From Alphaproteobacteria bacterium MedPE-SWcel (GTDB taxonomy: Bacteria; Pseudomonadota; Alphaproteobacteria; Rhodobacterales; Rhodobacteraceae), in assembly GCA_001874255.1 (NCBI GenBank), contig MPDC01000022.1, positions 1 to 64,000 of the forward strand: 64,000 bases of DNA, given 5' to 3'. The position numbers and the translations under genes were made by a program. The notes below the pieces were generated by a model. The model had not been told where the DNA came from. It saw only the letters and a program-made list of their open reading frames with translations, and made no database searches. Below, piece by piece: positions 26,280 to 35,123 of the stretch (positions within the stretch are counted from its first letter, which is position 1; each line of letters starts with the position of its first letter).

Positions 26280-27488
26280 TCAGATCCGTTTCAGCGCCAG
26301 AACAGCGTTCAAGCCACCAAAGGCAAAGGCGTTTGTCAGGGCCACATCGACCTTCGCCTCTCGGGCTTCGTTTGGAACCACATCGAGGGCACATTCGGGA
26401 TCCGGTTCTTCATACCCGATCGTCGGAGCAATGATCCCTTCTTGCAAAGCCATGATACAGGCGAGTAATTCGACTGCGCCGGTGCCGCCGATCAAATGAC
26501 CATGCATGGATTTTGTGGATGAAATCAGCAGGTTATCCGCATGCGGCCCAAACACATCGGCAACGGCCGCACATTCTGTTTTGTCGTTTGCCGCGGTGCC
26601 GGTGCCATGGGCGTTGATATAGCCGACCGCGTCCGCGTTGATCCGGGCGTCCTTCAGTGCACCCGAGATCGCGCGCGCGGCGCCTTGTTTGCTGGGCATT
26701 ACGATGTCCGCCGCGTCGGAACTCATGGCATAGCCAATGACTTCGCAGAGGATTTCGGCGCCCCGCGCGCGGGCGTGTTCGTATTCCTCAAAGACAAAAA
26801 TGCCCGCACCTTCGCCCTGAACCATCCCATTGCGGTTGGCACTGAACGGGCGACAGGCATCCTTTGACATCACCCGCAGCCCCTCCCAGGCCTTGACGCC
26901 ACCAAAGCACAGCATCGATTCAGAGCCGCCGGTGACCATGACCGGGCTCATGCCGCTGCGCACCATCTGAAAGGCCTGCGCCATCGCATGGTTCGACGAG
27001 GCACAGGCGGTCGAGACCGTAAAGCTCGGCCCCTTCAGGTTGTATTCCATCGACACGTGGCTGGCGGCCGAATTGTTCATGAGTTTCGGAACGACAAAGG
27101 GGTGGACCCGGTTCTTTCCATCCTCATAGACCGAACGATAGTTGTCGTCCCAGGTCGAAACCCCACCCCCGGCCGTGCCCAGAACGACGCCGGATTTCGC
27201 GGCAAGGTCACCGGTGAATTCAAGCCCGGACTGGTGAATGGCCTCGTCTGCCGCAAACAACGTAAACTGCGTGAACCGATCATAGAGCGCCATTTGCTGA
27301 CGATTGAAACGGCCTTCGGCTTCGAAATCATGAACTTGCCCGCCGATTTGAATGGCGAGCCGCTCGACATCGCGAAACTCCAGCTTGCCTATTCCGCAGC
27401 GGCCCTCCCGCATGGCCTCCCGCGTTGCGGCTGCCGAATGTCCCAGCGCATTGATGGTCCCGGCGCCGGTGATCACAACCCGTTTCAT
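26280..27488 (-). CDS. Beta-ketoacyl-ACP synthase (FabF-like)
   Basis: A 402-residue condensing enzyme. The start at 27488 gives MKRVVITGAGTINALGHS; upstream in-frame codons run back through the acyl carrier protein gene and are not used. The catalytic triad is visible as Cys162 (VSTACASSNHAM), His294 (INAHGTGTAANDKTE) and His331 (SSTKSMHGHLIGGTG). It elongates acyl-ACP with malonyl-ACP. It is the last gene of a run with its own acyl carrier protein and an LpxD-like acyltransferase, so it is probably not the housekeeping FabF but part of a dedicated acyl-chain set. Confidence 0.88.
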   Translation of the reverse strand: MKRVVITGAGTINALGHSAAATREAMREGRCGIGKLEFRDVERLAIQIGGQVHDFEAEGRFNRQQMALYDRFTQFTLFAADEAIHQSGLEFTGDLAAKSGVVLGTAGGGVSTWDDNYRSVYEDGKNRVHPFVVPKLMNNSAASHVSMEYNLKGPSFTVSTACASSNHAMAQAFQMVRSGMSPVMVTGGSESMLCFGGVKAWEGLRVMSKDACRPFSANRNGMVQGEGAGIFVFEEYEHARARGAEILCEVIGYAMSSDAADIVMPSKQGAARAISGALKDARINADAVGYINAHGTGTAANDKTECAAVADVFGPHADNLLISSTKSMHGHLIGGTGAVELLACIMALQEGIIAPTIGYEEPDPECALDVVPNEAREAKVDVALTNAFAFGGLNAVLALKRI

Positions 27489-27522
27489 CTTTTGTCCTTT
27501 TGCCAGGGAACGCGCCCGGGGC

Positions 27523-27780
27523 TCAGCCTTTTGCGGCGAGCAGCTTGTCGATACCGGCAACAATGGCCGCGACATTTGTGATATCGAAATCACTCTCGCT
27601 TGGTTCGTTCGCGTTAAAGGGGATCGAGATGTCAAATTCTTCTTCGATGGAGAAAATGCTCTCGACCAAGCCGAGGCTGTCGATTCCGAGGTCTTCCAGA
27701 GTGCTGTCGAGGGTGACTTCTGACGGATCCAGCACCGCCTGTTCGGCGATGATTGCGATGACCTTGTCCTGCGTGCTCAT
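27523..27780 (-). CDS. Acyl carrier protein
   Basis: An 85-residue acyl carrier protein. The phosphopantetheine attachment Ser35 is in LGIDSLGLVESIFSIEEEF. The sequence is acidic and predicted to form four helices. The C-terminus DKLLAAKG resembles AcpXL-type carriers more than the housekeeping AcpP (about 77 aa), but it is shorter than rhizobial AcpXL (about 92 aa). It is placed between the LpxD-like and FabF-like genes (gaps of 52 and 34 bases), so it probably supplies acyl chains within this cluster. Confidence 0.9.
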   Translation of the reverse strand: MSTQDKVIAIIAEQAVLDPSEVTLDSTLEDLGIDSLGLVESIFSIEEEFDISIPFNANEPSESDFDITNVAAIVAGIDKLLAAKG

Positions 27781-27832
27781 AAAAGCGGCTCCTGCGGGAT
27801 ATAAGACTGCCTGAGGTGTACTAAGTGCCGCT

Positions 27833-28906
27833 CTATTTGAAAACAGCCTTTTTCAGAGCGTCCAAATCCCGGAGCATGCGCGGCAGTCGGCGCTGCGCCT
27901 TGTAGATTTCCGTATGGGTGTCCATCTTGACCGCTGGATAGCCCATCATCACCCGACCGGCTGGGACATTGGACAGGATCTTTGTCCCGCCGCCTGCGAT
28001 CACCCGATCCCCGATGAGTGTATTGTCGCCAACGCCGCACTGCCCGCCCAAGACGACATTGTCGCCGATCGTGACCGATCCGGACAGACCAGTTTGGCCA
28101 CAAAGCAGGCAGTCGTTGCCGATGCGACAGTTGTGGCCAATGTGCACAAGGTTGTCGATCTTGGTTCCATGACCGATTTCCGTGTCACGGATCGTGCCGT
28201 TGTCAATTGTGGCGTTTGCGCCAATTTCGACGTCATTTCCAATCCTTACGGAGCCAAGCGAATGTATTCTGACCCAGGATTGCGCCTTGGCTTCGCCCTG
28301 GTCGCCCAATGTCTTGCGGACGTTTTCGGCGCCGGAGGTTTCGGGCGTCACATAGGAAAATCCATCTGCAGCGATCCGGGCGCCGGGCTGGGCGCGAAAC
28401 CGGTCGCCAATGGTCACGCGCGCCCCGATGGAGACCATCTCTCGCAGGATGGCGCCGGGGCCGAGGGTGACGTCCGCCCCGATGAAGCACTGCGCCCCGA
28501 TGATGGAACCGGCCCCGATCCTGGCGCCGGGGCCGACAACCACCAATGGACCGATGGTCACATCCGCGCCGATATCTGCATCGGCATCGATAACAGCAGA
28601 GGGGTGAATGCCTGCTTGTTCCCGCTGGCCCGGATCGAGCAGGCGGGTTACGCCCCCCATCGCCAGACGGGGGCGAGAGACAAAAATCGCGGCCTCCAGG
28701 CCCATCGCCTGCCAATCGGCACCCTCCCAGAGAAGAGCCGCCCGCGCCTGCCCGGCCGAGAGCGCCTCGGCATATTTTGGTGACATCGCCATGGCGAGCG
28801 CATCGGGCGCCGCGTCCTGCGGCTCGGCGGCGTGAGTGATGACCAGATCAACGGTTCCAACAGCCTCTGCACCTATTGCATCGGCAATCTCGCGTATGGT
28901 GAACAT
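27833..28906 (-). CDS. LpxD-like UDP-3-O-acylglucosamine N-acyltransferase
   Basis: A 357-residue protein. The N-terminal 95 residues resemble the LpxD uridine-binding domain (MFTIREIADAIGAEA, ALAMAMSPKYAEAL). Then comes a left-handed beta-helix of hexapeptide repeats and a C-terminal helical tail (KAQRRLPRMLRDLDALKKAV). The catalytic region reads LVHIGHNCRIGND with His255 and His258. LpxD adds an N-linked 3-hydroxyacyl chain in lipid A synthesis. The normal lpxD neighbours (bamA, fabZ, lpxA, lpxB) are absent here, so this may be a second copy with a different acceptor or acyl chain. Confidence 0.8.
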   Translation of the reverse strand: MFTIREIADAIGAEAVGTVDLVITHAAEPQDAAPDALAMAMSPKYAEALSAGQARAALLWEGADWQAMGLEAAIFVSRPRLAMGGVTRLLDPGQREQAGIHPSAVIDADADIGADVTIGPLVVVGPGARIGAGSIIGAQCFIGADVTLGPGAILREMVSIGARVTIGDRFRAQPGARIAADGFSYVTPETSGAENVRKTLGDQGEAKAQSWVRIHSLGSVRIGNDVEIGANATIDNGTIRDTEIGHGTKIDNLVHIGHNCRIGNDCLLCGQTGLSGSVTIGDNVVLGGQCGVGDNTLIGDRVIAGGGTKILSNVPAGRVMMGYPAVKMDTHTEIYKAQRRLPRMLRDLDALKKAVFK

Positions 28907-28942
28907 CGGGCCATTCCTCCTGAACCGGATCTGGCCCGAGAC

Positions 28943-30565
28943 TTACCCCTGAACGCCGGGAAGTGCCACCCCTGCCCGCTCCAGAGCCTCCCAGATTTTG
29001 GCATCCCGCCCGTATACATCGCGGCGGAATTCTGTGCGCCCATCCTCCGAGACAAAGGCCGTCCGGTAGATGATGTGCACCGGCACTTTGGTCTGCAAGT
29101 CGACCTTGGTCTCCTTGCCGCTGTTCAGGATACGGTGAAAATAGTCCTTGGGGTTGTCGGTCTGCACTGCCAGCAGGGCATAGGCGAAATCGAAGGGATC
29201 CTGCAACCTGATGCACCCATGCGAAAAGGCGCGCACCTCCCGGCCAAACAGGCTTTTTTGCGGAGTGTCATGCAAATAGATATTGTATTTGTTTGGAAAC
29301 ATGAACTTGACCAGCCCCAGCGCATTGCTGCGGCTCGGGGGTTGGCGCATCGCGAATGGAAAACTGCGGGCTGTGAATTGGGTGAAATCGACGCTGTCAC
29401 GGCTGACCACGCGCCCACGGTTGTCGGTGATCTCTATATAGCTGTGGGCGTTGGGGTTGTTCTTCAGCTTCGGCAGATATTCCTTGGTGACGATGGACCG
29501 GGGCACATACCAGCTTGGGTTGATGACCATATGTTCCATCTCGTCGGAGAACTCCGGCGAGCGGCGATCGTGGCTATTGCGACCGATGACCGAGCGGGTC
29601 ACAAAAGTGACCTCTCCCTTGTCGATGATCTTGGCGGTGAAATCGGTCTGATTGACAAGGACGTGACGCGCGCCGCGGTCCGGCGTGAGCCACCGTTCAC
29701 GTTCCATGGCAACGACCACGGATTTGATCCTGTCGGTCACCGGGCGGTTCAGCTCTTTCAGAGTGCCTTCACCGGCGATGCCGTCAACTTCCAACCCGTG
29801 CGCCGCCTGGAACCGCCGCACGGCATCTTCCAAGTTCAGATCATATGATCTGGTCGCCGTGGGATCCAGGTACCGCATTTCCACAAGACGGTTTCGCAAC
29901 GCGACGACGGTGCTACCGCTGTCACCGGGCTCCATTTTCGTGATCGGAACCGAGGTCCCCCAGCCGCCCGCAGCGAGAAGGGCTTCGAGACGCAATTTCT
30001 CGCGGAGCAGCGCACGATACTGCGGTGAGGATGGGACCAGACCTTGAAGAAAGGCATAGGGACGGTTCGTTTCAATGCCGCGCAGGAAATCTGTTGCATC
30101 AACTTTGCGCTTCACACGCACAATGCCGTCGTCGAGGCTCGCAGGATTATTCACCAGACCAGTCTGGAGATCGGTGGCATATTCCACAAGCGCGCGGCTC
30201 AGCGCCACTTCGACGGCGCCGAGATCGCGGGTGGATCTGGCCGCGCGCATCTGTTCAATCAGGTCAGCCGCGCGCAGCGACATGTCCGGCAATCCATGCC
30301 TGGACGCTTCTTCAAGGGCCTGAAGCAGCGCCTGCCGTCTGGAGCGTGCCTCTTCGGTGTTGGCAGTCCACAGTGGCTCATACCCGGTCTCACGGTAAAA
30401 TGTCGCGACGCTATCGTCTTCCCAGGCCATTTCCGCCACGGCCTGCCGAAACCCGGTCGTCGAAGCCGTCGCACCCGAGGCCAGGATCAGCGAGGCTCCG
30501 AACACGGCCGCCAACAGGGCGCCGGTGACATATGATTTGATTTGGGGAGCACGGGCCGACGACAT
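28943..30565 (-). CDS. L,D-transpeptidase, YcbB/LdtD type
   Basis: A 540-residue envelope enzyme forming 3-3 cross-links in peptidoglycan. The start at 30565 has GGAG nine bases upstream. Residues 15-35 form a signal peptide or anchor (GALLAAVFGASLILASGATA). A PG_binding_1 domain is at about 230-295 (EPGDSGSTVVALRNRL, AVRRFQAAHGLEVDGIAGEGT), and the YkuD catalytic domain at about 315-500 ends in SHGCIRLQD with nucleophile Cys451. This is the YcbB architecture. It is the first gene of a four-gene minus-strand set and is divergent from a YcbK-like gene, matching the ycbB-ycbK pairing in E. coli. Confidence 0.92.
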   Translation of the reverse strand: MSSARAPQIKSYVTGALLAAVFGASLILASGATASTTGFRQAVAEMAWEDDSVATFYRETGYEPLWTANTEEARSRRQALLQALEEASRHGLPDMSLRAADLIEQMRAARSTRDLGAVEVALSRALVEYATDLQTGLVNNPASLDDGIVRVKRKVDATDFLRGIETNRPYAFLQGLVPSSPQYRALLREKLRLEALLAAGGWGTSVPITKMEPGDSGSTVVALRNRLVEMRYLDPTATRSYDLNLEDAVRRFQAAHGLEVDGIAGEGTLKELNRPVTDRIKSVVVAMERERWLTPDRGARHVLVNQTDFTAKIIDKGEVTFVTRSVIGRNSHDRRSPEFSDEMEHMVINPSWYVPRSIVTKEYLPKLKNNPNAHSYIEITDNRGRVVSRDSVDFTQFTARSFPFAMRQPPSRSNALGLVKFMFPNKYNIYLHDTPQKSLFGREVRAFSHGCIRLQDPFDFAYALLAVQTDNPKDYFHRILNSGKETKVDLQTKVPVHIIYRTAFVSEDGRTEFRRDVYGRDAKIWEALERAGVALPGVQG

Positions 30566-30919
30566 TTTAATAAACTCCAAAGACATAACGAATATTCCGG
30601 GTAAACCGTAAAACACAGTAGGTAAACGCTTCCCTTGCAAGTCCATTCACATTTCCATCAGGCGTGGGGATCCGGACACCTTGATGCCGGTAAACGCCAG
30701 TATCCGGCTTTTGTTCCGCGCCCCGAGGGGGAAAAACGGGCAGGTTGTCCCCTTTTGCGCGAAATTTTGCCGAAAAACCGCCCCTTTCTGGCCCGTGGCC
30801 ATTCAAGAGTTGGCAGCTGATTCTTCGTGTGGCATATATCAATCGCGCAACAAAGCGTGAAAAAACCCGGTTCAATCGGGAACTGTGAAACAAAAAGCGT
30901 ACGGGACAACGCTCCTCAC
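30566..30919. other. Divergent promoter region between ldt and ycbK-like genes
   Basis: This 354-base interval must contain both promoters. I see a short interrupted inverted repeat (CCGG-TAAACG...CCGG near 30680-30710) but no clear -35/-10 pair and no open frame worth calling. Confidence 0.4.
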
Positions 30920-31486
30920 ATGGCAAAAAATACTAACGGGGTTTCCCGTCGAGCACTCTTGAAGGCCTTCGCTGCAACGACAGTCGCAGCAGCGCCCACC
31001 TACTCACAAGCCGCCGGTTTCCTGCGCGGCGGCGGCGATATCCGCCGCATTCGGATGTACTCCGGCCGGACCGGTGAACGTCTTGACATGGTTTATTGGA
31101 TCGACGGCAGCTATATCAAAGATGCCGTGAAAGAGGTGAACCATTTCATGCGCGATTGGCGCACGGATCAGGTCAAATCCATGGACTTGCGCACGATCGA
31201 CATCATGGCCGCGTCTCATAACCTCCTTGATGTCACGGAACCGTTTTTGCTTCTGTCCGGTTACCGAAGCCCCCAAACCAATGCCATGCTGCGCAGCCGA
31301 TCCCGAGGCGTCGCCAAGAATTCGCTCCATATGCAGGGACAGGCCGCGGACCTGCGCCTGTCCTCCAGGTCGGTGGGCCAGATGGCTCAGGCGGCGCTCG
31401 CCTGCAAGGCAGGTGGCGTGGGCCGCTATTATGGCTCCAATTTTGTTCACATGGATTGCGGTGTCGTGCGCTCCTGGCGCGGCTGA
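30920..31486 (+). CDS. Tat-exported YcbK-like peptidase M15A protein (DUF882)
   Basis: A 188-residue protein with a twin-arginine signal (VSRRALLKAFAATTVAAAP) giving Tat export. The start at 30920 was chosen because it places the Arg pair at residues 10-11. The DUF882/M15A_3 domain contains the metal ligands expected of this family: His and Asp in SLHMQGQAADLRL, and His in FVHMDCGVVRSW. E. coli YcbK (MepK) is a murein endopeptidase cutting 3-3 cross-links, the product of L,D-transpeptidases. The divergent ldt gene supports the same pairing here. Confidence 0.88.
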   Translation: MAKNTNGVSRRALLKAFAATTVAAAPTYSQAAGFLRGGGDIRRIRMYSGRTGERLDMVYWIDGSYIKDAVKEVNHFMRDWRTDQVKSMDLRTIDIMAASHNLLDVTEPFLLLSGYRSPQTNAMLRSRSRGVAKNSLHMQGQAADLRLSSRSVGQMAQAALACKAGGVGRYYGSNFVHMDCGVVRSWRG

Positions 31487-31524
31487 CAGCGCCTCATAAT
31501 CGACGAATATGATTTAAGAGATTG

Positions 31525-31562
31525 CCGCGTGGTGACGTATCACTGCGCGGTTTGCCTTTTGT
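31525..31562 (+). terminator. Terminator after ycbK-like gene
   Basis: CCGCG...GTGA pairs with TCAC...CGCGG around CGTA with two internal mismatches, followed by TTTGCCTTTT. Confidence 0.6.
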
Positions 31563-31673
31563 GACACCCGCAGCCCAAGACGGTTTCTGTCCCCGTCACG
31601 CAAGGAAATTCAGGCGCGTGCGTTTTTGCCATTGCAGTGCTTTTGGTGGACGCGTATATCCGCCCACACAGAT

Positions 31674-31750
<77 letters not shown>

Positions 31751-31801
31751 TTTTCCCTTCCGCCTGTAATCCTGTCGACAGCCCGCCTGGCGATAACCCC
31801 A

Positions 31802-31829
31802 TGACGCCGACATGCTGTCGTGGGCGTCA
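31802..31829 (-). terminator. Stem-loop after crotonase gene
   Basis: TGACGCC-GACA pairs with TGTC-GT-GGCGTCA. It lies 20 bases beyond the minus-strand crotonase stop and after the tRNA. There is no T run, so its effect is uncertain. Confidence 0.35.
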
Positions 31830-31848
31830 CGCCATGTCAGTCGCGCGG

Positions 31849-32562
31849 TCATCCGGCCAATCGTGATCTCTCATTTGCGGTCGGCGCCAATTCGGCATCA
31901 AGGCGCGTTTCTATGCGCGCAATGCAATCTTGCCGCAAGCTCCGCTTGATCTCCGCGTAGGCTTGCGATGGCAGTGCGGCCAACTTGCGGGCTTCCTTGA
32001 GCGCATACCCGTGGAGATCCTGCAGATCATCGGCGATGATTTCGACGAATTGCGCATTGCGTGCGGCGATTGGGCCCAATCTCTGCCCAGTCAGCATGAG
32101 CCTGCGCTGCGTATTGGTATCCAGCACCGCCCGCGCGATTTCCATCAAGGCCGTCGGGTAGTGATGTCCCTGTTGAACCTCGATCATCTCAAAGCTGGCC
32201 CGTGAATGCGAGACGCGGAGATCGCTCGCCAACACAAAGAACATGCCCGCCCCGGAACAGCGCCCGACCGAGGCGATGACCACAGGTTTCGGGCACGCAT
32301 ATAGCGCAAGAAACGCGGAATTGAGATCGGGCTCCAGGGTGGCGGGGTCGGAGATCTCCGGATCGAGCCCGACAGAGAGATCCATGAACGGGCTCGTCAA
32401 CAAGATGGCGCGCACCTCTGGGTCCTCGCTCAGTTGCCGGATCTCCCGTTCAAAATCATTCAAGAACTCGGCCGTAAGCTGGTTGTCCGGCGCGTGACCA
32501 AGTTGCAGTTCAGTTACTCCATCGCCGTGCAGACGGCGGTTGAGCCATTCTTCGCGTTCCAT
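31849..32562 (-). CDS. Enoyl-CoA hydratase/isomerase family protein
   Basis: A 237-residue crotonase-fold protein. The ATG at 32562 follows a GGGGG ribosome-binding site. The oxyanion-hole segment AILLTSPFMDLSVGLD and the second glycine-rich segment SVGRCSGAGMFFVLASDLRVS are recognisable. Where classical hydratases have a catalytic Glu, this protein reads SFEMIEVQQGHH, so activity may differ. Substrate unknown. It lies near two other catabolic-type genes but is separated by 144 bases. Confidence 0.75.
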   Translation of the reverse strand: MEREEWLNRRLHGDGVTELQLGHAPDNQLTAEFLNDFEREIRQLSEDPEVRAILLTSPFMDLSVGLDPEISDPATLEPDLNSAFLALYACPKPVVIASVGRCSGAGMFFVLASDLRVSHSRASFEMIEVQQGHHYPTALMEIARAVLDTNTQRRLMLTGQRLGPIAARNAQFVEIIADDLQDLHGYALKEARKLAALPSQAYAEIKRSLRQDCIARIETRLDAELAPTANERSRLAG

Positions 32563-32706
32563 AGTGCCCCCAAGATCCCAATAAAACGGCGCGCGGCTCT
32601 GGCCACGCATCCGTCTGATGCGACTCTGCGAGCTGATCTTTGCCAATCTATTACCGGCGCGGGAAAATCCGTTTTGAATTGTATGGGTTTCCGTGTCAGT
32701 CGGACG

Positions 32707-33747
32707 TCACTCCGGCGATTGATCCAAGGCCTTCAGGCCGGCCTCGGCAAATTCCGGCACCAGCTTCCCAAGCTTGACAGCGCGGTCCGGGTTCGACGCA
32801 TTGCCGTCCAGAGCGCGTTTAAGAACGCCCTGCAAGATCGCGGCCATGCGGAAGAAACTAAAGCCGACATAGACGCCGAACTTGTCAATTCGGCCGATCC
32901 CACGCCGGTCACAATAGGCTTGGATGAAGGCCTGGTCCGACATCAGCCCTTCTGCGTCGCGGTCCACGCCAGCCAGCCCGCGCCCTTCGGGTCCGACCGG
33001 CATCTGCCATTGCATGATGACCGCCGCAAGGTCCGCGTAGGGGTGACCGATTGTCGACAGCTCCCAATCCAGCAGGGCCCGGCAGGTTTTCCCATCGGGC
33101 GAGAAAATCATATTGTCGATGCGGAAATCGCCATGCACAAGCGTGCGCTGGCCGTCATCTTCGGGCAAGCTGGACTCCAGACGTGCGATCAGCCTGTGCA
33201 TGGCCGGTCGATCCTGGGTTTCAGACGCCTTGTACTGTTTCGTCCACCGCGCCATTTGACGCGCAAAATAATCGCCCGGGGGGCCAAAGTCCGTCAGGCC
33301 AACCGCGTTCAGATCAATGTCGTGCAACGCGGCAAGCACCCGGTTCATCTCGTCGACCGGAGAGCGGCGCTCCGACACAGAGAGGTCAGGCAACCGGGGA
33401 TCGTCAAAATTCCGGCCATCGACATGCGCCATGATGTAAAAGGCGGATCCAATCACGCTCTCATCCTGACACAACAGATGCATCTGCGGGACCGGGACCG
33501 GTGTCTGCCGCAGAGCAGATTGCACGCGAAATTCCCGGTCAACGGCATGCGCGGATTTCAGGAGGTTTCCCAGAGGCTTGCGGCGCAGAACGTAGGTATG
33601 AGAATCGGCTTTCAACAGAAATGTCGGATTGGACTGACCCATCGCAAATTTATTTGCGCTGATGGGGCCATCAAAGCCAGGAAGGCGGCCTGCGACGTAT
33701 TGCGCGACTGCGTCCAGATCCAGATCGTTGCTTGCCTCGGCTGTCAC
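32707..33747 (-). CDS. APH-family phosphotransferase (ACAD10/11-like kinase)
   Basis: A 346-residue kinase-fold protein. The nucleotide segment AMGQSNPTFLLKADSHTYVLRR is near residues 35-56. The catalytic loop LVHGDFRIDNMIFSPDG holds the Brenner motif (HGDxxxxN), and the metal-binding segment ALLDWELSTIGHPYADLA follows. The family includes the kinase domain of ACAD10/11, which phosphorylates 4-hydroxyacyl-CoAs. It is not expected to confer aminoglycoside resistance despite the Pfam name. Its start overlaps the end of the nitronate monooxygenase gene by four bases, so the two are coupled. Confidence 0.82.
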   Translation of the reverse strand: MTAEASNDLDLDAVAQYVAGRLPGFDGPISANKFAMGQSNPTFLLKADSHTYVLRRKPLGNLLKSAHAVDREFRVQSALRQTPVPVPQMHLLCQDESVIGSAFYIMAHVDGRNFDDPRLPDLSVSERRSPVDEMNRVLAALHDIDLNAVGLTDFGPPGDYFARQMARWTKQYKASETQDRPAMHRLIARLESSLPEDDGQRTLVHGDFRIDNMIFSPDGKTCRALLDWELSTIGHPYADLAAVIMQWQMPVGPEGRGLAGVDRDAEGLMSDQAFIQAYCDRRGIGRIDKFGVYVGFSFFRMAAILQGVLKRALDGNASNPDRAVKLGKLVPEFAEAGLKALDQSPE

Positions 33748-34757
33748 GCCCGGAACTCGCGTGCCAAGGCTTCGCCCGCCTCATTGTATTCGCCCGCGAT
33801 CCGGTCCACCAGTTCGGCGACGGAACAGACCGCCTTGACGGAGCCAATTCCCTGCCCCGATCCCCATATTTCCTTCCAGGCTTTCGGCTTGTCGCGATCC
33901 CCACCAAAGTTCATCGATGTGGCATCGGCCGTCGGCAGATCATCGGGATTCATACCGGCATTGCGAACGGACTGCTTCAAGTAGTTGCCCCAAACCCCTG
34001 TAAAGAGAGAAGAGTATACAATCTCTTCGGCGGTGCCATCGACGATCATTTGTTTGTACTCGGGCTGCGCATTTGCCTCATGGGTGGCAATGAAGGGTGA
34101 GCCCGCATAGCCGAAATCCGCTCCCAAGGCCCTCGCTGCAAGCAGGGCTTCGCCACTTGCGATCGCACCGGACAGGGCGAGCGGTCCGTCAAACCATTGT
34201 CGGATTTCGCGGATCAGAGCAAAGGGCGACTGCTGCCCGGCATGGCCACCGGCGCCGGCAGCGACGGCAATCAAGCCATCCGCGCCTTTGTCGATCGCCT
34301 TTTTCGCAAAGGTATTGTTGATCACATCGTGCAGGACCGTGCCGCCACAGGAATGCGCCGCGTCATTGACCTCTGGCCGTGCGCCCAAGGATGTGATCCA
34401 GACAGGGACATTCCAACGCGCGCAAATCTCCAGATCGCGCTCCAGCCGGGTGTTGGACCGGTGCACAATCTGGTTCACCGCATATGGGGCGGCGGGATGA
34501 TCTGGGTTCGCCTGATTGTGGCGGTCCAATTCCTCGGTAATCCGTTTGAGCCAGGCCTCAAGCAGGATCGGGTCCCCGTCCTTTTCCCGTGCGTTCAAAG
34601 CGGGAAAGGCACCAATGATACCGGCCTTGCATTGGGCGATCACCAGGTCGGGGTTGGAAATGATGAACAGCGGCGATCCGATCAGTGGAATACGAAGCCC
34701 CTGCAATGGCGCCGGTAGTCTTTGCTCTTGTTTGCTGCGAGCTGTAATATCTTTCAT
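33744..34757 (-). CDS. Nitronate monooxygenase family FMN protein
   Basis: A 337-residue TIM-barrel flavoprotein of the 2-nitropropane dioxygenase family. The ATG at 34757 follows GGAGGAC. Family segments include PLIGSPLFIISNPDLVIAQ, GADGLIAVAAGAGGHAGQQ with the likely active-site His, LSGAIASGEALLAARALGADFGYAGSPF and a C-terminal FGGDRDKPKAWKEIWGSGQGIG. Members oxidise alkyl nitronates or act as enoyl reductases, and the true substrate is unknown. It heads a two-gene unit with the phosphotransferase, preceded by a palindromic site. Confidence 0.82.
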   Translation of the reverse strand: MKDITARSKQEQRLPAPLQGLRIPLIGSPLFIISNPDLVIAQCKAGIIGAFPALNAREKDGDPILLEAWLKRITEELDRHNQANPDHPAAPYAVNQIVHRSNTRLERDLEICARWNVPVWITSLGARPEVNDAAHSCGGTVLHDVINNTFAKKAIDKGADGLIAVAAGAGGHAGQQSPFALIREIRQWFDGPLALSGAIASGEALLAARALGADFGYAGSPFIATHEANAQPEYKQMIVDGTAEEIVYSSLFTGVWGNYLKQSVRNAGMNPDDLPTADATSMNFGGDRDKPKAWKEIWGSGQGIGSVKAVCSVAELVDRIAGEYNEAGEALAREFRA

Positions 34758-34861
34758 TTCAATGTCCTCCAGGAGAATTCTCAGGTGGCGCGGCAGGGGC
34801 AACACCGGCTGAACTCTCTGTTTCGTTTGGCAGGAGGATGGCACTTCGCACCCAATGGCAC

Positions 34862-34874
34862 AACGTGGCACGTT
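34862..34874. promoter_or_regulatory. Palindromic operator candidate before nitronate monooxygenase gene
   Basis: AACGTG-G-CACGTT is a perfect palindrome about 105 bases upstream of the ATG. TGGCAC occurs three times within 33 bases (34839, 34856, 34866). It is not a sigma-54 promoter because no TTGC follows at the right spacing. Confidence 0.4.
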
Positions 34875-35123
34875 TCATTTGGACTTCACGTCATTTTGGG
34901 TCACTTACGGTCCGACAATGCCACGCTACCGACAGGGGTTGCGCTGATTGCTGAAGAGCTTTTGACTTTCCAGTCATTTGTTTTAATGAATGCTTTCACG
35001 CGTTTCTCACATCTTTCGGTGGCGCAGTGGGGTGTGGAAATGGCAAGGTCCCAATAGTTGCCTGGCGCGAAATAGAATTGACGGCATCGCTGGATCGGCG
35101 TCCGGTGACGACACAAAGGACAG
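34875..35123. other. Spacer before aroQ
   Basis: This stretch must carry the aroQ promoter. A TTGACG at about 35078-35083 could be a -35 but lies too close to the ATG at 35124 to be sure. No open frame is convincing. Confidence 0.3.

Noticed and set aside
34839-34861. Sigma-54 promoter suggested by TGGCAC
   Set aside because: No TTGC element follows any of the three TGGCAC copies at five bases.
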